Positions 36,411 through 46,100 of a stretch of DNA of 64,000 bases are shown here, in pieces. The notes below the pieces were generated by a model. It made no database searches and was not told the DNA's origin. It saw nothing but the letters and a program-made list of their open reading frames with translations. Source of the stretch: Oceanobacillus sp. HTM 045 (GTDB lineage Bacteria; Pseudomonadota; Alphaproteobacteria; Rhodobacterales; Rhodobacteraceae); assembly GCA_009733745.1 (NCBI GenBank), contig WNWL01000007.1:186001-250000 (forward strand). Direction: 5' to 3'. Within the stretch, counting starts at the first letter, position 1. Every line of letters starts with the position of its first letter. Made by a program: the position numbers and the translations under genes.

Positions 36411-39400
36411 CTACGCCGATCTTCTCGCCTTCGCTGGCTGATCGGCGCGGCTCATTTCGAGATGCAGATCAGCATCCCACATCTCGAAATCTCTCACCAT
36501 GAGGTCGCCCGTCAGTCTGGCGCAAAGCTCTTTCGCTTCCCTCGCTTTCAGGATCCTGCGGGCGGGATCCCCGAGCCCCTCGACCGGCTCGTCCCGCAAG
36601 CGAGGAAAGATCGCGAAAATCTCTTCACGCAATGCTTGAGGGAGCGCGTCCATCACAATCGGTCCGGGCCGGAAGCTTTCGGTTGCGGCGCCTTCCGCGA
36701 GAATGACCTCGTGCCTCTCGAATAGCAGCGAGTGATATACAATCCTCCTTCGCCCGCGCATCACCCGCACGCCCGGGCGCGTCAAAAGCGACTTGGCCAG
36801 CGCGAGCGCCTCGTCGACACCGAACATCTCCCTTACTTCGGGGCCCGAAACGACAATCCGGTGCTGGGGTGAGACGACGAGGTCGCGGCGCGGCGCGCCG
36901 GCACCCAGCGCTCCGGCCCGTATCAGGATCGGCCGGTGCCTGTCCTCTCGCGTTGCGAACTCCCGCTCGTGCCGGCCGATCCAGCGCAAGGGCTGCATCC
37001 CGTGATCTGCGGTGGGCACCAGTTCACCGCTCTCCAACCGCTCGACCGGCACATCTCCCCTCGCCGTCGCAATCAGCGTCCCCGTCGCGAAGCAGGGCGG
37101 CACGCCCATCGCGACGAGGGAGTTGAACTGCGTCAGCCAGGTCGAGGTATCGACCGTTCCGGGAGAAACCGCCACGGTCTCGCCATTGGGAAAGGTGAGC
37201 GTCTGGGTGCTGTCCGGATTGGTGGTGACAGCCACCTCGTTGGCGGTGACCTCGCCACCAAGACCGTCCTGGAGAGCGGACGTGTCGAGCAGGTCTTCGC
37301 CCATCGTGAAATCGGAGATCGAGTCGGATCCCCCCAGGGCGTTCAGGGCGAAAACGTCGTCTCCAGACCCGCCGCTCATCACGTCGTCGCCTGAACCGCC
37401 CGCCAGCGTGTCGGCGCCGTCGCCCCCGAACAGCGTGTCCGCGCCAGCTCCGCCGCCGAGCATGTCGTCACCAGCTTCACCGTGGAGCGTGTCCCCACCG
37501 TCGCCACCATCGAGGCTGTCGTTTCCCGAACCTCCATCGATGAAGTCGTGGCCGTCGTGACCGACGATGGTATCGGCGTCACCTTCGCCGAGCAGGATGT
37601 CGTTCGACTGACTGCCCTGGATCGAATCCGCTCCAGCGCCGGCGGCGACACTCACGCCGGTGCCATCGCTGTCGGCGGAAAAGTCGAACAGGTCGTCGCC
37701 GCTCGTGCCGGTGAAGCTCTCTACCCCCGCGAACTGCCCGATCGCGGGTGGTGCGGTGGCTTCGGAAGACGTGGGCGGCTGCGGCAGTGCGGCCGAGATC
37801 GTTACCTCGCCGAGATACTCTCCTTCCGGCGGCAGGGCCGAAGAGACAGGGCCTTCCGCTGAACTGCCGCCCGGAACGGCCGTGTTCAATGCGAGACTAC
37901 CGCCGCCCGAACCGTCCGCGATAACGCGGATGCCTTGCGACAGACCGGAAGCGTCCAGCGCGTCCGTACCGTAGCTGCCATCGATCGAAGCGCCCGCGAA
38001 GTCGCCGGAAAGCACGAAGAGATCATCGCCTTCCCCGCCGGAGACGGTATCCGCACCGCCGCCGAGCGATATCGTGTCGTCGCCGCCGCCGCCAAAGATC
38101 GTCTCGGCCGCACTGCTTCCGGTAATTTCGTCGTTCCCTCCCCCTGCTCCGATCTTCCGCGACGTGGCGAATAGTTCGGAGAAGAACGGGTTCTGCGCCA
38201 GCACCATGTCATCAGAGGATGCGAACCCCATCGCCTCGAGCGTTTCAGGATCGAGGTCGAAGACGCTGACGCCTTCCAGCGTGACCGTACCGAGGCTCGG
38301 GAATTCCAGCACCGCATGGCCGCTGCCGTCGCCCACCGTATCAGAAATCTTCACCTGATTGGTGTCGAGGGGCCGCCCTCCGACCTGCGCATGGAGGTCC
38401 GTGAAGTCGAAGACATCCTCGCCGATCGTGAAATCGGTGATCAGGTCATCGCCGCCCCTGTCCTCGATGACGAAGGTATCCCGCCCTTCGCCACCGGTCA
38501 TCGTCTCGTTGCCCAGCCCGCCGATGATGGTGTCGTCGCCTGCCCCGCCGAAGATCACCTCGTCGCCCCTGCGGCCGTCGATCAGATCATTGCCGTCCCC
38601 ACCGAACAGGTATTCCTTGCCGGTATCGATCCGGATCCCGAGGTGTTCTTCCGCTCCGCTCGCCGAACCGGTCTCCGCGACGTCATCATTGTTGTCACCA
38701 GATTCGTTGCTGCCGGAGATCACGTCGTCGTAGGCGGATCCGATAACGGCCTCGACGTGATTGATCGCGTCGCCCCCGTTGACCAGACCGTTCAGCTCCA
38801 CGGTCACGCCGCCGAGCGCACCAGAATAATCCACGATGTCGAAGCCATCGCCTCCTTGGACCGTGTTCTCGCCGCCGCCGGAGAGGTCGATCAGGTCTTC
38901 GCCCGCGCCGGCGTCGATCTCGTCGTTGCCGGTCCCTCCGAAGACCGTGTCTCCGCCGCCGCCAGCGAAGATCGTGTCGCTGCCCTCGCCGCCGTAGAGC
39001 AGGTCGCCGGCGCCAGTCGCCCTGATCTCGTCATTGCCTGCGCCAGCGTCGACCGTGACAGCCGTCCCGTGTTCCGAGAAGTTGAGGATATCGTCGTGGC
39101 CGGTTGCAATGAACCGTTCTATCCCGGAGAGGCTCGCTTCACCGCCGGTCGCTGTCAGCCGACTGCCAGCACCGTCGATCGTGACGCCGTGATCGAGTGC
39201 GCCGAGGTCCAGTGTGTCATGCCCGTCGCCCCCCTCGACCCGCCTGACGCCCGTGGCATCGGCGAAGGTGATGATGTCGTCCCCGGCGCCGCCGTAGAGC
39301 AGGTCATTGCCCTCCGAGGACAGCAACACGTCGTCGCCCGCACCGCCATAGAGAACGTCGTCGCCCGCATCTCCCGAGAGACGGTCTGCGCCATCCTCTC

Positions 39401-40325
39401 CGTGGATCGTATCCGCGCCGCCGCCTCCGAAGACGAGGTCGTCACCGATGCCCGCGAAGATGAGGTCGTCCCCCGAAGCCTCGATCTCCGTCACGACCGG
39501 CTCGTTGGTGAAATCGGCGGTATCGAAGCCGTAACCGGTGCCGGAGCCGCGCGCGGTCAGGGTGAATTCAAGCGAGCTTTGCCCCTTGAAGAAGATCTGC
39601 AGCCAGTGATCTTCGTCCGCCAGCCTGCTGCCACCCGTGCTGCCGAACCGGTAGGTCTCACCTTGGTCCGTTGCCGTGATGTCGCTCGGGGGATCGCCGG
39701 AGACCGCGTAGCCGGTGATGTCTGTCTTGTCGATGCGAACACTTTCCTGCCCCGTGGTCGAGGAGTTGTCGATGTCGCGAAATGTGAAGTTGGAGTTGAT
39801 GCTAATCGGGTCGCCGTTGGCGTCGAGGAACTCGACCTGGATATCCGCGGTCTGCCCCTGCATCCACAAATTGTTCTCGTCGTTCAGGTAGACCGGAAAC
39901 CCGTCGCTCCAGCCCAGGTCGATATCGAGCCAGGAGTGCGACTGGTCCACTACCGTGATGCGCACGCTGATCGACGTCCCGTCATCCGCAATGGCGATGT
40001 TGTCGTAACGGATACTGTCTCCGATCGAACCCGCGCCCGAGCCGTGTACCACCTCGCCGATCTTGGAGGTGGAGAAGGTAAAGCTGTCGACCGTCTTCGC
40101 GCCGTCGATGGCGCCGCCCGAGGCATCCCCCGCGTCGCCGCCAAAGATCGTATCGTTGCCCTCGCCCGCATAAACCGTGTCGTCGGACTGGCCGGCATCG
40201 ATGATGTCCGCCCCGTCGGTTCCGTGGATCGTGTCGAAACCGCCGGTTCCGTCGATGGTGTTGGCGGGACTCACGGCGCTCCCAGTGCCTTCCGAGTTCG
40301 TGTCGTTCGTATCGGACTCTGCCAT
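36411..40325 (-). CDS. RTX-repeat protein with C-terminal Hint domain
   Basis: Predicted secreted Ca2+-binding protein of 1304 aa. It has no Sec signal peptide. RTX nonapeptide repeats (GGxGxDxxx) appear near residues 30-65, then in dense blocks about 270-345, 425-480, 590-640, 745-790 and 905-1010, for example YGGAGDDVLLSSEGNDLLYG. Between the first two blocks lies a beta-rich domain of unknown type (about 75-265). From about residue 1078 a Hedgehog/intein-like Hint_2 domain starts at CFATGTLIATARGDVPVERL and includes SPQHRIVV. Such proteins are typical type I secretion substrates in Rhodobacteraceae. The Hint Cys might mediate self-cleavage. No secretion genes are nearby. Confidence 0.85.
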   Translation of the reverse strand: MAESDTNDTNSEGTGSAVSPANTIDGTGGFDTIHGTDGADIIDAGQSDDTVYAGEGNDTIFGGDAGDASGGAIDGAKTVDSFTFSTSKIGEVVHGSGAGSIGDSIRYDNIAIADDGTSISVRITVVDQSHSWLDIDLGWSDGFPVYLNDENNLWMQGQTADIQVEFLDANGDPISINSNFTFRDIDNSSTTGQESVRIDKTDITGYAVSGDPPSDITATDQGETYRFGSTGGSRLADEDHWLQIFFKGQSSLEFTLTARGSGTGYGFDTADFTNEPVVTEIEASGDDLIFAGIGDDLVFGGGGADTIHGEDGADRLSGDAGDDVLYGGAGDDVLLSSEGNDLLYGGAGDDIITFADATGVRRVEGGDGHDTLDLGALDHGVTIDGAGSRLTATGGEASLSGIERFIATGHDDILNFSEHGTAVTVDAGAGNDEIRATGAGDLLYGGEGSDTIFAGGGGDTVFGGTGNDEIDAGAGEDLIDLSGGGENTVQGGDGFDIVDYSGALGGVTVELNGLVNGGDAINHVEAVIGSAYDDVISGSNESGDNNDDVAETGSASGAEEHLGIRIDTGKEYLFGGDGNDLIDGRRGDEVIFGGAGDDTIIGGLGNETMTGGEGRDTFVIEDRGGDDLITDFTIGEDVFDFTDLHAQVGGRPLDTNQVKISDTVGDGSGHAVLEFPSLGTVTLEGVSVFDLDPETLEAMGFASSDDMVLAQNPFFSELFATSRKIGAGGGNDEITGSSAAETIFGGGGDDTISLGGGADTVSGGEGDDLFVLSGDFAGASIDGSYGTDALDASGLSQGIRVIADGSGGGSLALNTAVPGGSSAEGPVSSALPPEGEYLGEVTISAALPQPPTSSEATAPPAIGQFAGVESFTGTSGDDLFDFSADSDGTGVSVAAGAGADSIQGSQSNDILLGEGDADTIVGHDGHDFIDGGSGNDSLDGGDGGDTLHGEAGDDMLGGGAGADTLFGGDGADTLAGGSGDDVMSGGSGDDVFALNALGGSDSISDFTMGEDLLDTSALQDGLGGEVTANEVAVTTNPDSTQTLTFPNGETVAVSPGTVDTSTWLTQFNSLVAMGVPPCFATGTLIATARGDVPVERLESGELVPTADHGMQPLRWIGRHEREFATREDRHRPILIRAGALGAGAPRRDLVVSPQHRIVVSGPEVREMFGVDEALALAKSLLTRPGVRVMRGRRRIVYHSLLFERHEVILAEGAATESFRPGPIVMDALPQALREEIFAIFPRLRDEPVEGLGDPARRILKAREAKELCARLTGDLMVRDFEMWDADLHLEMSRADQPAKARRSA

Positions 40326-40653
40326 TTCATCACCATCCCGGCGTCCGGTTCCCCAAGGGTAACGGCCGGTCCGTTACCAGCACGACCAACGCGGTCTCTC
40401 AGTTGCGGCGCACGGCATACTTGTGCCGCGAAACCACGTCCGGTCGTTTATCGGGATGCGCCGTGAAGATTCCCCCAATGAGAAAATTCGCCACGTTTTC
40501 AATGCGTTTCGCTGATGACTGCCTCAACGCCAACTGCATGACCGGGGCGCACTCGGCAGCAATTGAAACACGGCTCCCGCGATCGGGACATCGAACGGAA
40601 ACACCGGCTCCCCAGATGGTCACCATCCATCGAGAATGACGAGGAGCTATCCG
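40326..40653. other. 328-bp divergent region between the RTX gene and DUF1127
   Basis: Divergent promoters are expected here. No gene, dyad or RNA was recognised with confidence; the segment 40400-40560 is less GC-rich than its surroundings. Confidence 0.4.
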
Positions 40654-40866
40654 ATGAGCCATCTGAACCAGCCGTCCAGCCCCGCGATCCTGCGCATCCT
40701 GGCCGGAGCCATGCGCCGCTTCGGCGACGCCCGCAGGCGCGCGGCCACCCTGCGCGACCTGCGCGCGGTCGATGACGCCACCTTGCGCGACATCGGCATG
40801 AGCCGGGCCGAGCTGAACTCCATCAGCCTCGCCGACCCTTCGGGCCGCCGCCGTCACCGCGTGTGA
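40654..40866 (+). CDS. DUF1127 small basic protein
   Basis: Protein of 70 aa ending in the DUF1127 motif: RRAATLRDLRAVDDATLRDIGMSRAEL. It starts at the ATG at 40654 with GAGGAG upstream; an ATG six codons earlier has no SD. DUF1127 proteins are RNA-binding in some alphaproteobacteria (CcaF1-type) and linked to stress and phosphate responses; that role is not demonstrable here. It precedes the EEP-cls pair by 95 bp. Confidence 0.85.
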   Translation: MSHLNQPSSPAILRILAGAMRRFGDARRRAATLRDLRAVDDATLRDIGMSRAELNSISLADPSGRRRHRV

Positions 40867-40961
40867 TCCGGCCCGCATTGCGCTCGTGGCGTGAACCGCC
40901 ATAGGCTCCGCGCGGGCGGTCCCTGCTCCGCGCTGGGCCGCGCACGGGGTGCGGCAGAGAC

Positions 40962-41705
40962 ATGTCACGGACGATACGGCTCGCGACCTACAATATCCGG
41001 AAGGCCATCGGCCTCGACTGGCGGCGCGACCCCGACCGGATCGTGCGCGTGATCGCGGAACTTCGCGCCGACGTGGTGGCATTGCAGGAAGCTGACCGGC
41101 GGTTCGGCGCGCGGCAGGGCGTACTAGACCCACGGCACCTGCGCGACCTCGCCGGGCTCTCCATCGCGGCGACCGACCCTGCGCATCCGAGCCACGGATT
41201 CCGGGGAAACGTGATCCTCGCGGCGAAGGGCATTCGCGTTCTGCGCACGGAACCGCTTGAACTTCCTTCGCTCGAACCGCGCGGCGCATTGGTTGCACAC
41301 CTGAAAATCGGGACAGCACGCCTCCGGTTCGCCGGGGTGCATCTTGGCCTCCGTCGCCGGGATCGGCGCATCCAGTCGGAGGCCCTTCTGTCATTCTTCG
41401 AAGCCCGCCGCGACGGCGCTCTGGAGGCAATCGCTGGCGACCTGAACGAGCGGCACCCGACCGGCATTCCGCTGGACCTGTTGAAACGCCGGTTCCAGCC
41501 CGCGCCGCCAGAGCGCTCGTTTCACGCCAGCTTCGCAGTTCTGCCGCTCGACCGCATCCTTGCTGGCACTGGGCTGAAACTCCTGCGGCATGGCGCGCAC
41601 AGATCGGCGCTGGCGCGGCGCGCCTCCGATCACCTGCCTGTATGGGCGGACTACCGGATCGACGTGGCCGAGTCCGACACAGCGACGAAGGGGGCGGGCG
41701 CATGA
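40962..41705 (+). CDS. Endonuclease/exonuclease/phosphatase (EEP) family protein
   Basis: Metal-dependent phosphoesterase-fold protein of 247 aa. It starts RLATYNIRKAIGLDWRRDPD with the Asn of the EEP active site, then VVALQEADRRFG (metal Glu), AIAGDLNERHPTG (Asp-x-Asn) and RASDHLPVWADY (catalytic Asp-His). No signal peptide. It overlaps the downstream cardiolipin synthase gene by ATGA. This pairing recurs in proteobacteria and suggests a role in lipid or envelope metabolism, but nuclease activity is possible. Confidence 0.85.
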   Translation: MSRTIRLATYNIRKAIGLDWRRDPDRIVRVIAELRADVVALQEADRRFGARQGVLDPRHLRDLAGLSIAATDPAHPSHGFRGNVILAAKGIRVLRTEPLELPSLEPRGALVAHLKIGTARLRFAGVHLGLRRRDRRIQSEALLSFFEARRDGALEAIAGDLNERHPTGIPLDLLKRRFQPAPPERSFHASFAVLPLDRILAGTGLKLLRHGAHRSALARRASDHLPVWADYRIDVAESDTATKGAGA

Positions 41706-43120
41706 ACATCGCATTCTCCGTTCTCGCTTTTGCCGTCATCGAAGCGGTCGCGCTTCTCTTCGTGCTTCGCGCCGTTCGCCAGACACGCACGCCGCAAGGC
41801 GCGGCAGCCTGGGTGGTCTTCCTGCTCGCCGCGCCCTTTCTCGCGGTCCCGGCCTATCTCGTCTTCGGCCAGTCGCGGTTCGAGGGGCACAGCGCCGCCC
41901 GGCGCGATACGCGCAAGGTTCTTGCCGGGCTCGATCAGCTCGACGAAGCGCATGGTGTCCGCTTCGGCCGAAGGAAGGATCCGCTCGCCGGCAGGAGCCT
42001 GGCCCTGGAAAGGCTGGCGCGGATGCCAGTCGTCGCGGGCAACGATTGCCGTATCCTGATCGATGGAGCGGAGACCTTCGCCGCAATCTTCGAGGCGATC
42101 GAACGGGCACGCGATTACCTTCTCGTGGAATTCTACATCCTTCGCGACGACCGGATCGGACAGGAACTGAAAACTCGCCTCGCCGAGCGCGCCCGCGCAG
42201 GTGTCGAAGTTCGCGTCCTGTACGATTCCATCGGCTCCTCCGCACTTTCCCTGCGTTTCGTCGAGGAACTGCATGCCGCCGGTGTCCAGATCCGCCAGTC
42301 CCATGCCGACCGGCGGCTATTCAGCCGGCTCCAGGTGAATTTCCGCAACCACCGCAAGATCGTCGTGGTCGACGGCGAGATCGGGTTCGTCGGCGGGCAC
42401 AATGTCGGCGACGAATACATGGGCCGCGATCCCGATTTCGGACACTGGCGCGATACCCATGTCAGGGTCGAGGGACCGGTCGTCGGGCAGCTTCAGCTCA
42501 TCTTCGCGGAAGACTGGCACTGGGCCACGGGCGAGATGCTGAAGCTCGACTGGACAGTGCCAGAGGAAACCGGCGAGGTGCGAGCCCTTGTTCTTGCCAC
42601 CGGGCCCGGCGACCGTCTCGAGTCCGGCGCACTCTACTTCTGTAACCTGATCGGCACTGCTACCGAACGGCTCTGGATCGCCTCTCCGTACTGCGTGCCG
42701 GATCTCGACATCCTCTCCGCGCTCAAGCTCGCCGCGCTACGCGGGGTGGACGTGCGCATCCTCGTGCCGGAGAAGCGCGATCACCTGCTCGTCTGGCTCG
42801 CCGCATTCGCCTATTTCGACGAACTGTGCGAGGCCGGCGTGAACGTCTACCGCTATTCCGACGGGTTCATGCACCAGAAGGTGGTGGTGGTGGACGAACG
42901 GATGGTCTCCATCGGCACCCACAATCTCGACAGCCGGTCATGCCGCCTGAACTTCGAGGTCAGCCTGATCGCGTTTGGCGCCGGTTTGACCGGCGCGGCG
43001 GCACGGATGCTGGAAGCCGATTTCGCCGCCAGCAGGCTCCATGAGGAACCGCTCGGGAACGCCCCGTTCTTCCGCCGCCTCGGCGCACCCGTCGCGCGGA
43101 TGTTCGCGCCGGTGCTCTGA
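41702..43120 (+). CDS. cls: Cardiolipin synthase-like phospholipase D protein
   Basis: Membrane-bound phosphatidyltransferase of 472 aa. Two N-terminal TM helices (residues 3-22 and 37-55) are followed by two PLD (HKD) motifs: NHRKIVVVDGEIGFVGGHN around residue 220 and HQKVVVVDERMVSIGTHNLD around 395. This is the ClsA layout that condenses two phosphatidylglycerols into cardiolipin. ATG within ATGA overlap of the EEP gene. It ends 8 nt before a bidirectional terminator. Confidence 0.9.
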   Translation: MNIAFSVLAFAVIEAVALLFVLRAVRQTRTPQGAAAWVVFLLAAPFLAVPAYLVFGQSRFEGHSAARRDTRKVLAGLDQLDEAHGVRFGRRKDPLAGRSLALERLARMPVVAGNDCRILIDGAETFAAIFEAIERARDYLLVEFYILRDDRIGQELKTRLAERARAGVEVRVLYDSIGSSALSLRFVEELHAAGVQIRQSHADRRLFSRLQVNFRNHRKIVVVDGEIGFVGGHNVGDEYMGRDPDFGHWRDTHVRVEGPVVGQLQLIFAEDWHWATGEMLKLDWTVPEETGEVRALVLATGPGDRLESGALYFCNLIGTATERLWIASPYCVPDLDILSALKLAALRGVDVRILVPEKRDHLLVWLAAFAYFDELCEAGVNVYRYSDGFMHQKVVVVDERMVSIGTHNLDSRSCRLNFEVSLIAFGAGLTGAAARMLEADFAASRLHEEPLGNAPFFRRLGAPVARMFAPVL

Positions 43121-43128
43121 CATCGTCC

Positions 43129-43157
43129 GCGCCGGCACGCACAAGGCGTGCCGGCGC
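43129..43157. terminator. Bidirectional hairpin between cls and the giant gene
   Basis: Perfect 12-bp stem GCGCCGGCACGC/GCGTGCCGGCGC with loop ACAAG in the 48-bp gap between two convergent stops. Little T-run on either side, but position and strength argue for a shared terminator. Confidence 0.7.
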
Positions 43158-43168
43158 GCTCTCCCCCC

Positions 43169-46100
43169 TCAGATGTCGTCGAATGACGACTGCTGCGCGA
43201 GCGTGAAGATGTCGTCCGCCCCGAGCGCCTCGCCGTAGACCTCCACGTCGGCGATTTGGCCGGAGAACGAGTAGGTGAAGTCCGGCGCACCGGTCGCGCT
43301 GCCCCATCCTAGACCACCGACCTGCAGGTACTCGTTGTTGCTCGTCCAATCCATGACGAGCGTCGGATCCTGCGCGACCAGTGCTCCGTCGATCCAGAGC
43401 TGGGCGCCGGAGCCGCTGAACACGAACGCCACCTCGTACTCCTGGTTGGCGCTGATCGCATATTCCAGCACGCTGCTATTCGCGCCGTCCTGGAACCGGG
43501 CCTTGATCATCCCGTCCTCGATGTAGGAGGCGAAATGGTTGCCGCCGCCCGCATAGCCCGAGGCATCCTTCGTGATGAGGCCCTGGCGCGTGCCCGGGTT
43601 CGCATCGATGAAGGAGAAGGCGATCGTGCCCTCTGCCACGTTGAGCGCGGGATCTGGCGCGAAGTTATCCACCTGTCCGGCTGAGCCGTCGTAGGTGTTG
43701 ACCCCGCCCAGTTCGAACACCGGCACCGGGAAGACCGGCTCGGCGGTGACGTCGATGGTCACCGTCGCCGTGTCGGTCGGGCCGTCGCCGTCCGACAGCG
43801 TGTACTCGAAACTGTCGCTGCCGATGAAACCCGCATCCGGCGTGTAGGTGAACGTGCCGTCGCCGTTGTAGACCACGCTGCCGTTGGTCGGGTCGGTGTT
43901 GCCGACCACCGAGAGGATGTCGCCATCCGCATCGTCGTCGTTCGCCAGAACGTCGATGACGACAGCCATGTCCTCCTGCGTCGCCGCCGCATCGTCCACG
44001 GCCACGGGGTCGTCCTCCACCGGGTTGACGGTGACATCCACGGTCGAGGTATCGAACCCGCCATTGCCGTCGCCGATCACCAGGTCGAAGCTGTCGGTGC
44101 CGAAGAAGTCGGCGTCCGGCGTGTAGGTCACCGTTCCGTCCAGCTCGATCACCGCCGTGCCGTTGGCCGGCCCGGAAGCGACGGAGACAGGGGTGAGCGG
44201 ATCGCCGTCGAGGTCGCTGTCGTTGGCGGTAGGGTCGAAGTTGACCGCCATGTCCTCTGTCAGCACCAGCACGTCGTCCACCGCCACCGGGGCGGCGTTC
44301 GGCGGGCCGTCCGCGTGCAACTCGGCGATCTGCCCCGCATCTAGGCGGATGTCATAGAGCTGCTTGTTGGAGATCGTGCCCTCGAACGGCGCATCGAAGC
44401 CGGGCGCTCCGACCGGGCTGCCCCAACCGCGGCCACCCCACTGGATGTACTCGACGTTCTGGGTCCAATCCATCACCAGCGCGCTCGCCGCGACCAGCGT
44501 GCCGTCGAGATAGAGCTGGCTTCCGCCCGCACCGAACACCGCAGCCACGTCGTAGGTCTGCCCGGCGACGATGCCCGGCACGGTCAGGGTGGCGCTGTTG
44601 GCGCCGTCCTGGAACCGCGCCGTCAACGTGTTGCCGTCGAGGTAGATCACGAAGTGATTGCCGCCGCCGCCGTAGCCGGAAGCGTCCTTCGAGAACAGGC
44701 CCTGCGCACCGCTCGTGTCGGCCGCGTTGAACGAGAAGTTCAGCGTCCCCTGCGGCACCTCGTAGACGACGCTGTGCGGGATCTCCAGCACACCGCCATT
44801 CGTGCCGTCGAACAGCATGTCACCCGGCATGTCGACGACCGGCTGCGGGAACGAGATCACGTTCACCATCACCGTCGCGGTGTCGGTCTCCGTCCCGTCG
44901 GTTACCGTGTAGGTGAACATCTCCTGCCCGGAGAAGCCTGCATCCGGCGTGTAGGTGATGGTGCCGTTGCCATTGTCGACAACGGAGCCATTCGCCGGGT
45001 CGTCGATGCTGTCGATCGTCAGCCCGTCGCCATCGATGTCGCTGTCGTTGCCGAGCAGGTCGATGATGACCGCCGTCTCCTCGTCGGTCGTGGCCACGTC
45101 GTCCGCCGCAACTGGCGGGTCGTTCTCTGGTGTGACGGTCACGTTGACGGTTGCAACATCGAAGCCGCCGTTCCCGTCGGTCACCTGCACGTCGAAGCTG
45201 TCGGACCCGTTGAAGTCCGCATCCGGCGTGTAGGTCACCGTGCCGTTGCCGTTGACCACCGCAACGCCGTTGGCCGCTCCGCTGGCGATGGCCGCCGCGA
45301 TCACGGTGTCGCCATCGGCGTCGGTGTCGTTGTCACCCGGCTGGAACGTGACCGAGGCATCCTCCGCCACGACCACCCCGTCGTCCACCGCCACCGGCGG
45401 AGAGTTGGGCGCGGCGAGCACCGTCATGGTCACGGTCGCCGTGTCCTGCGTGCCGCCGTTGCCGTCATCCACCGTGTAGGTGAAGGTCTCGACACCGGTG
45501 AAACCGGCGGTCGGGTCGTAGTTGACCGTGCCGTCCGGGTTGATGGTGACCGAACCGCCGCTCGTGCCCTGGGTCACGGCCACGACGTCGAGCGCATCGC
45601 CATCGGTATCGATGTCGTTGGCCGTCACGTCGATGGACACCGGCGTGTCGATCACCGTGCTCGCCGCATCGTCGATCGCGTCCGGATCGTCGTTCACCGG
45701 GTTCACCGTGACGTTGACGACCGAGGTCACGCTGTCCTTGCCGTCGGAAACCGTCACCTCGAAGCTGTCTACGCCGTTGAAGTCGGCATCCGGCGTGTAG
45801 GACACCGTCCCGTCGGCCTCGACCACCGCGGTCCCGTTCGCCGGACCGGAAGCGATGCCGCTGACGGAAAGCGGGTCGCCGTCCAGGTCGCTGTCGTTGG
45901 CCAGCGGATCGAAGTTCACCGAACCGTCCTCGTCCACGACGATGGCATCGTCGAGGGCATCCGGCGGCGTATTCGTGCCGCTGGAGGACGCCGCAAGCGC
46001 CGCGATCTGCGAGGCGGTGAGTACCTGAGAGTAGATCTGCTTGTCGGCGATCTGGCCGTTGAACGGCGCGTCGAAGCCCGGCGCACCGCTGTTGCCGCCC

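Noticed and set aside
38316-40466. 716-codon plus-strand frame over the RTX gene
   Set aside because: Mirror of RTX repeats on the minus strand; no start signal or family match.
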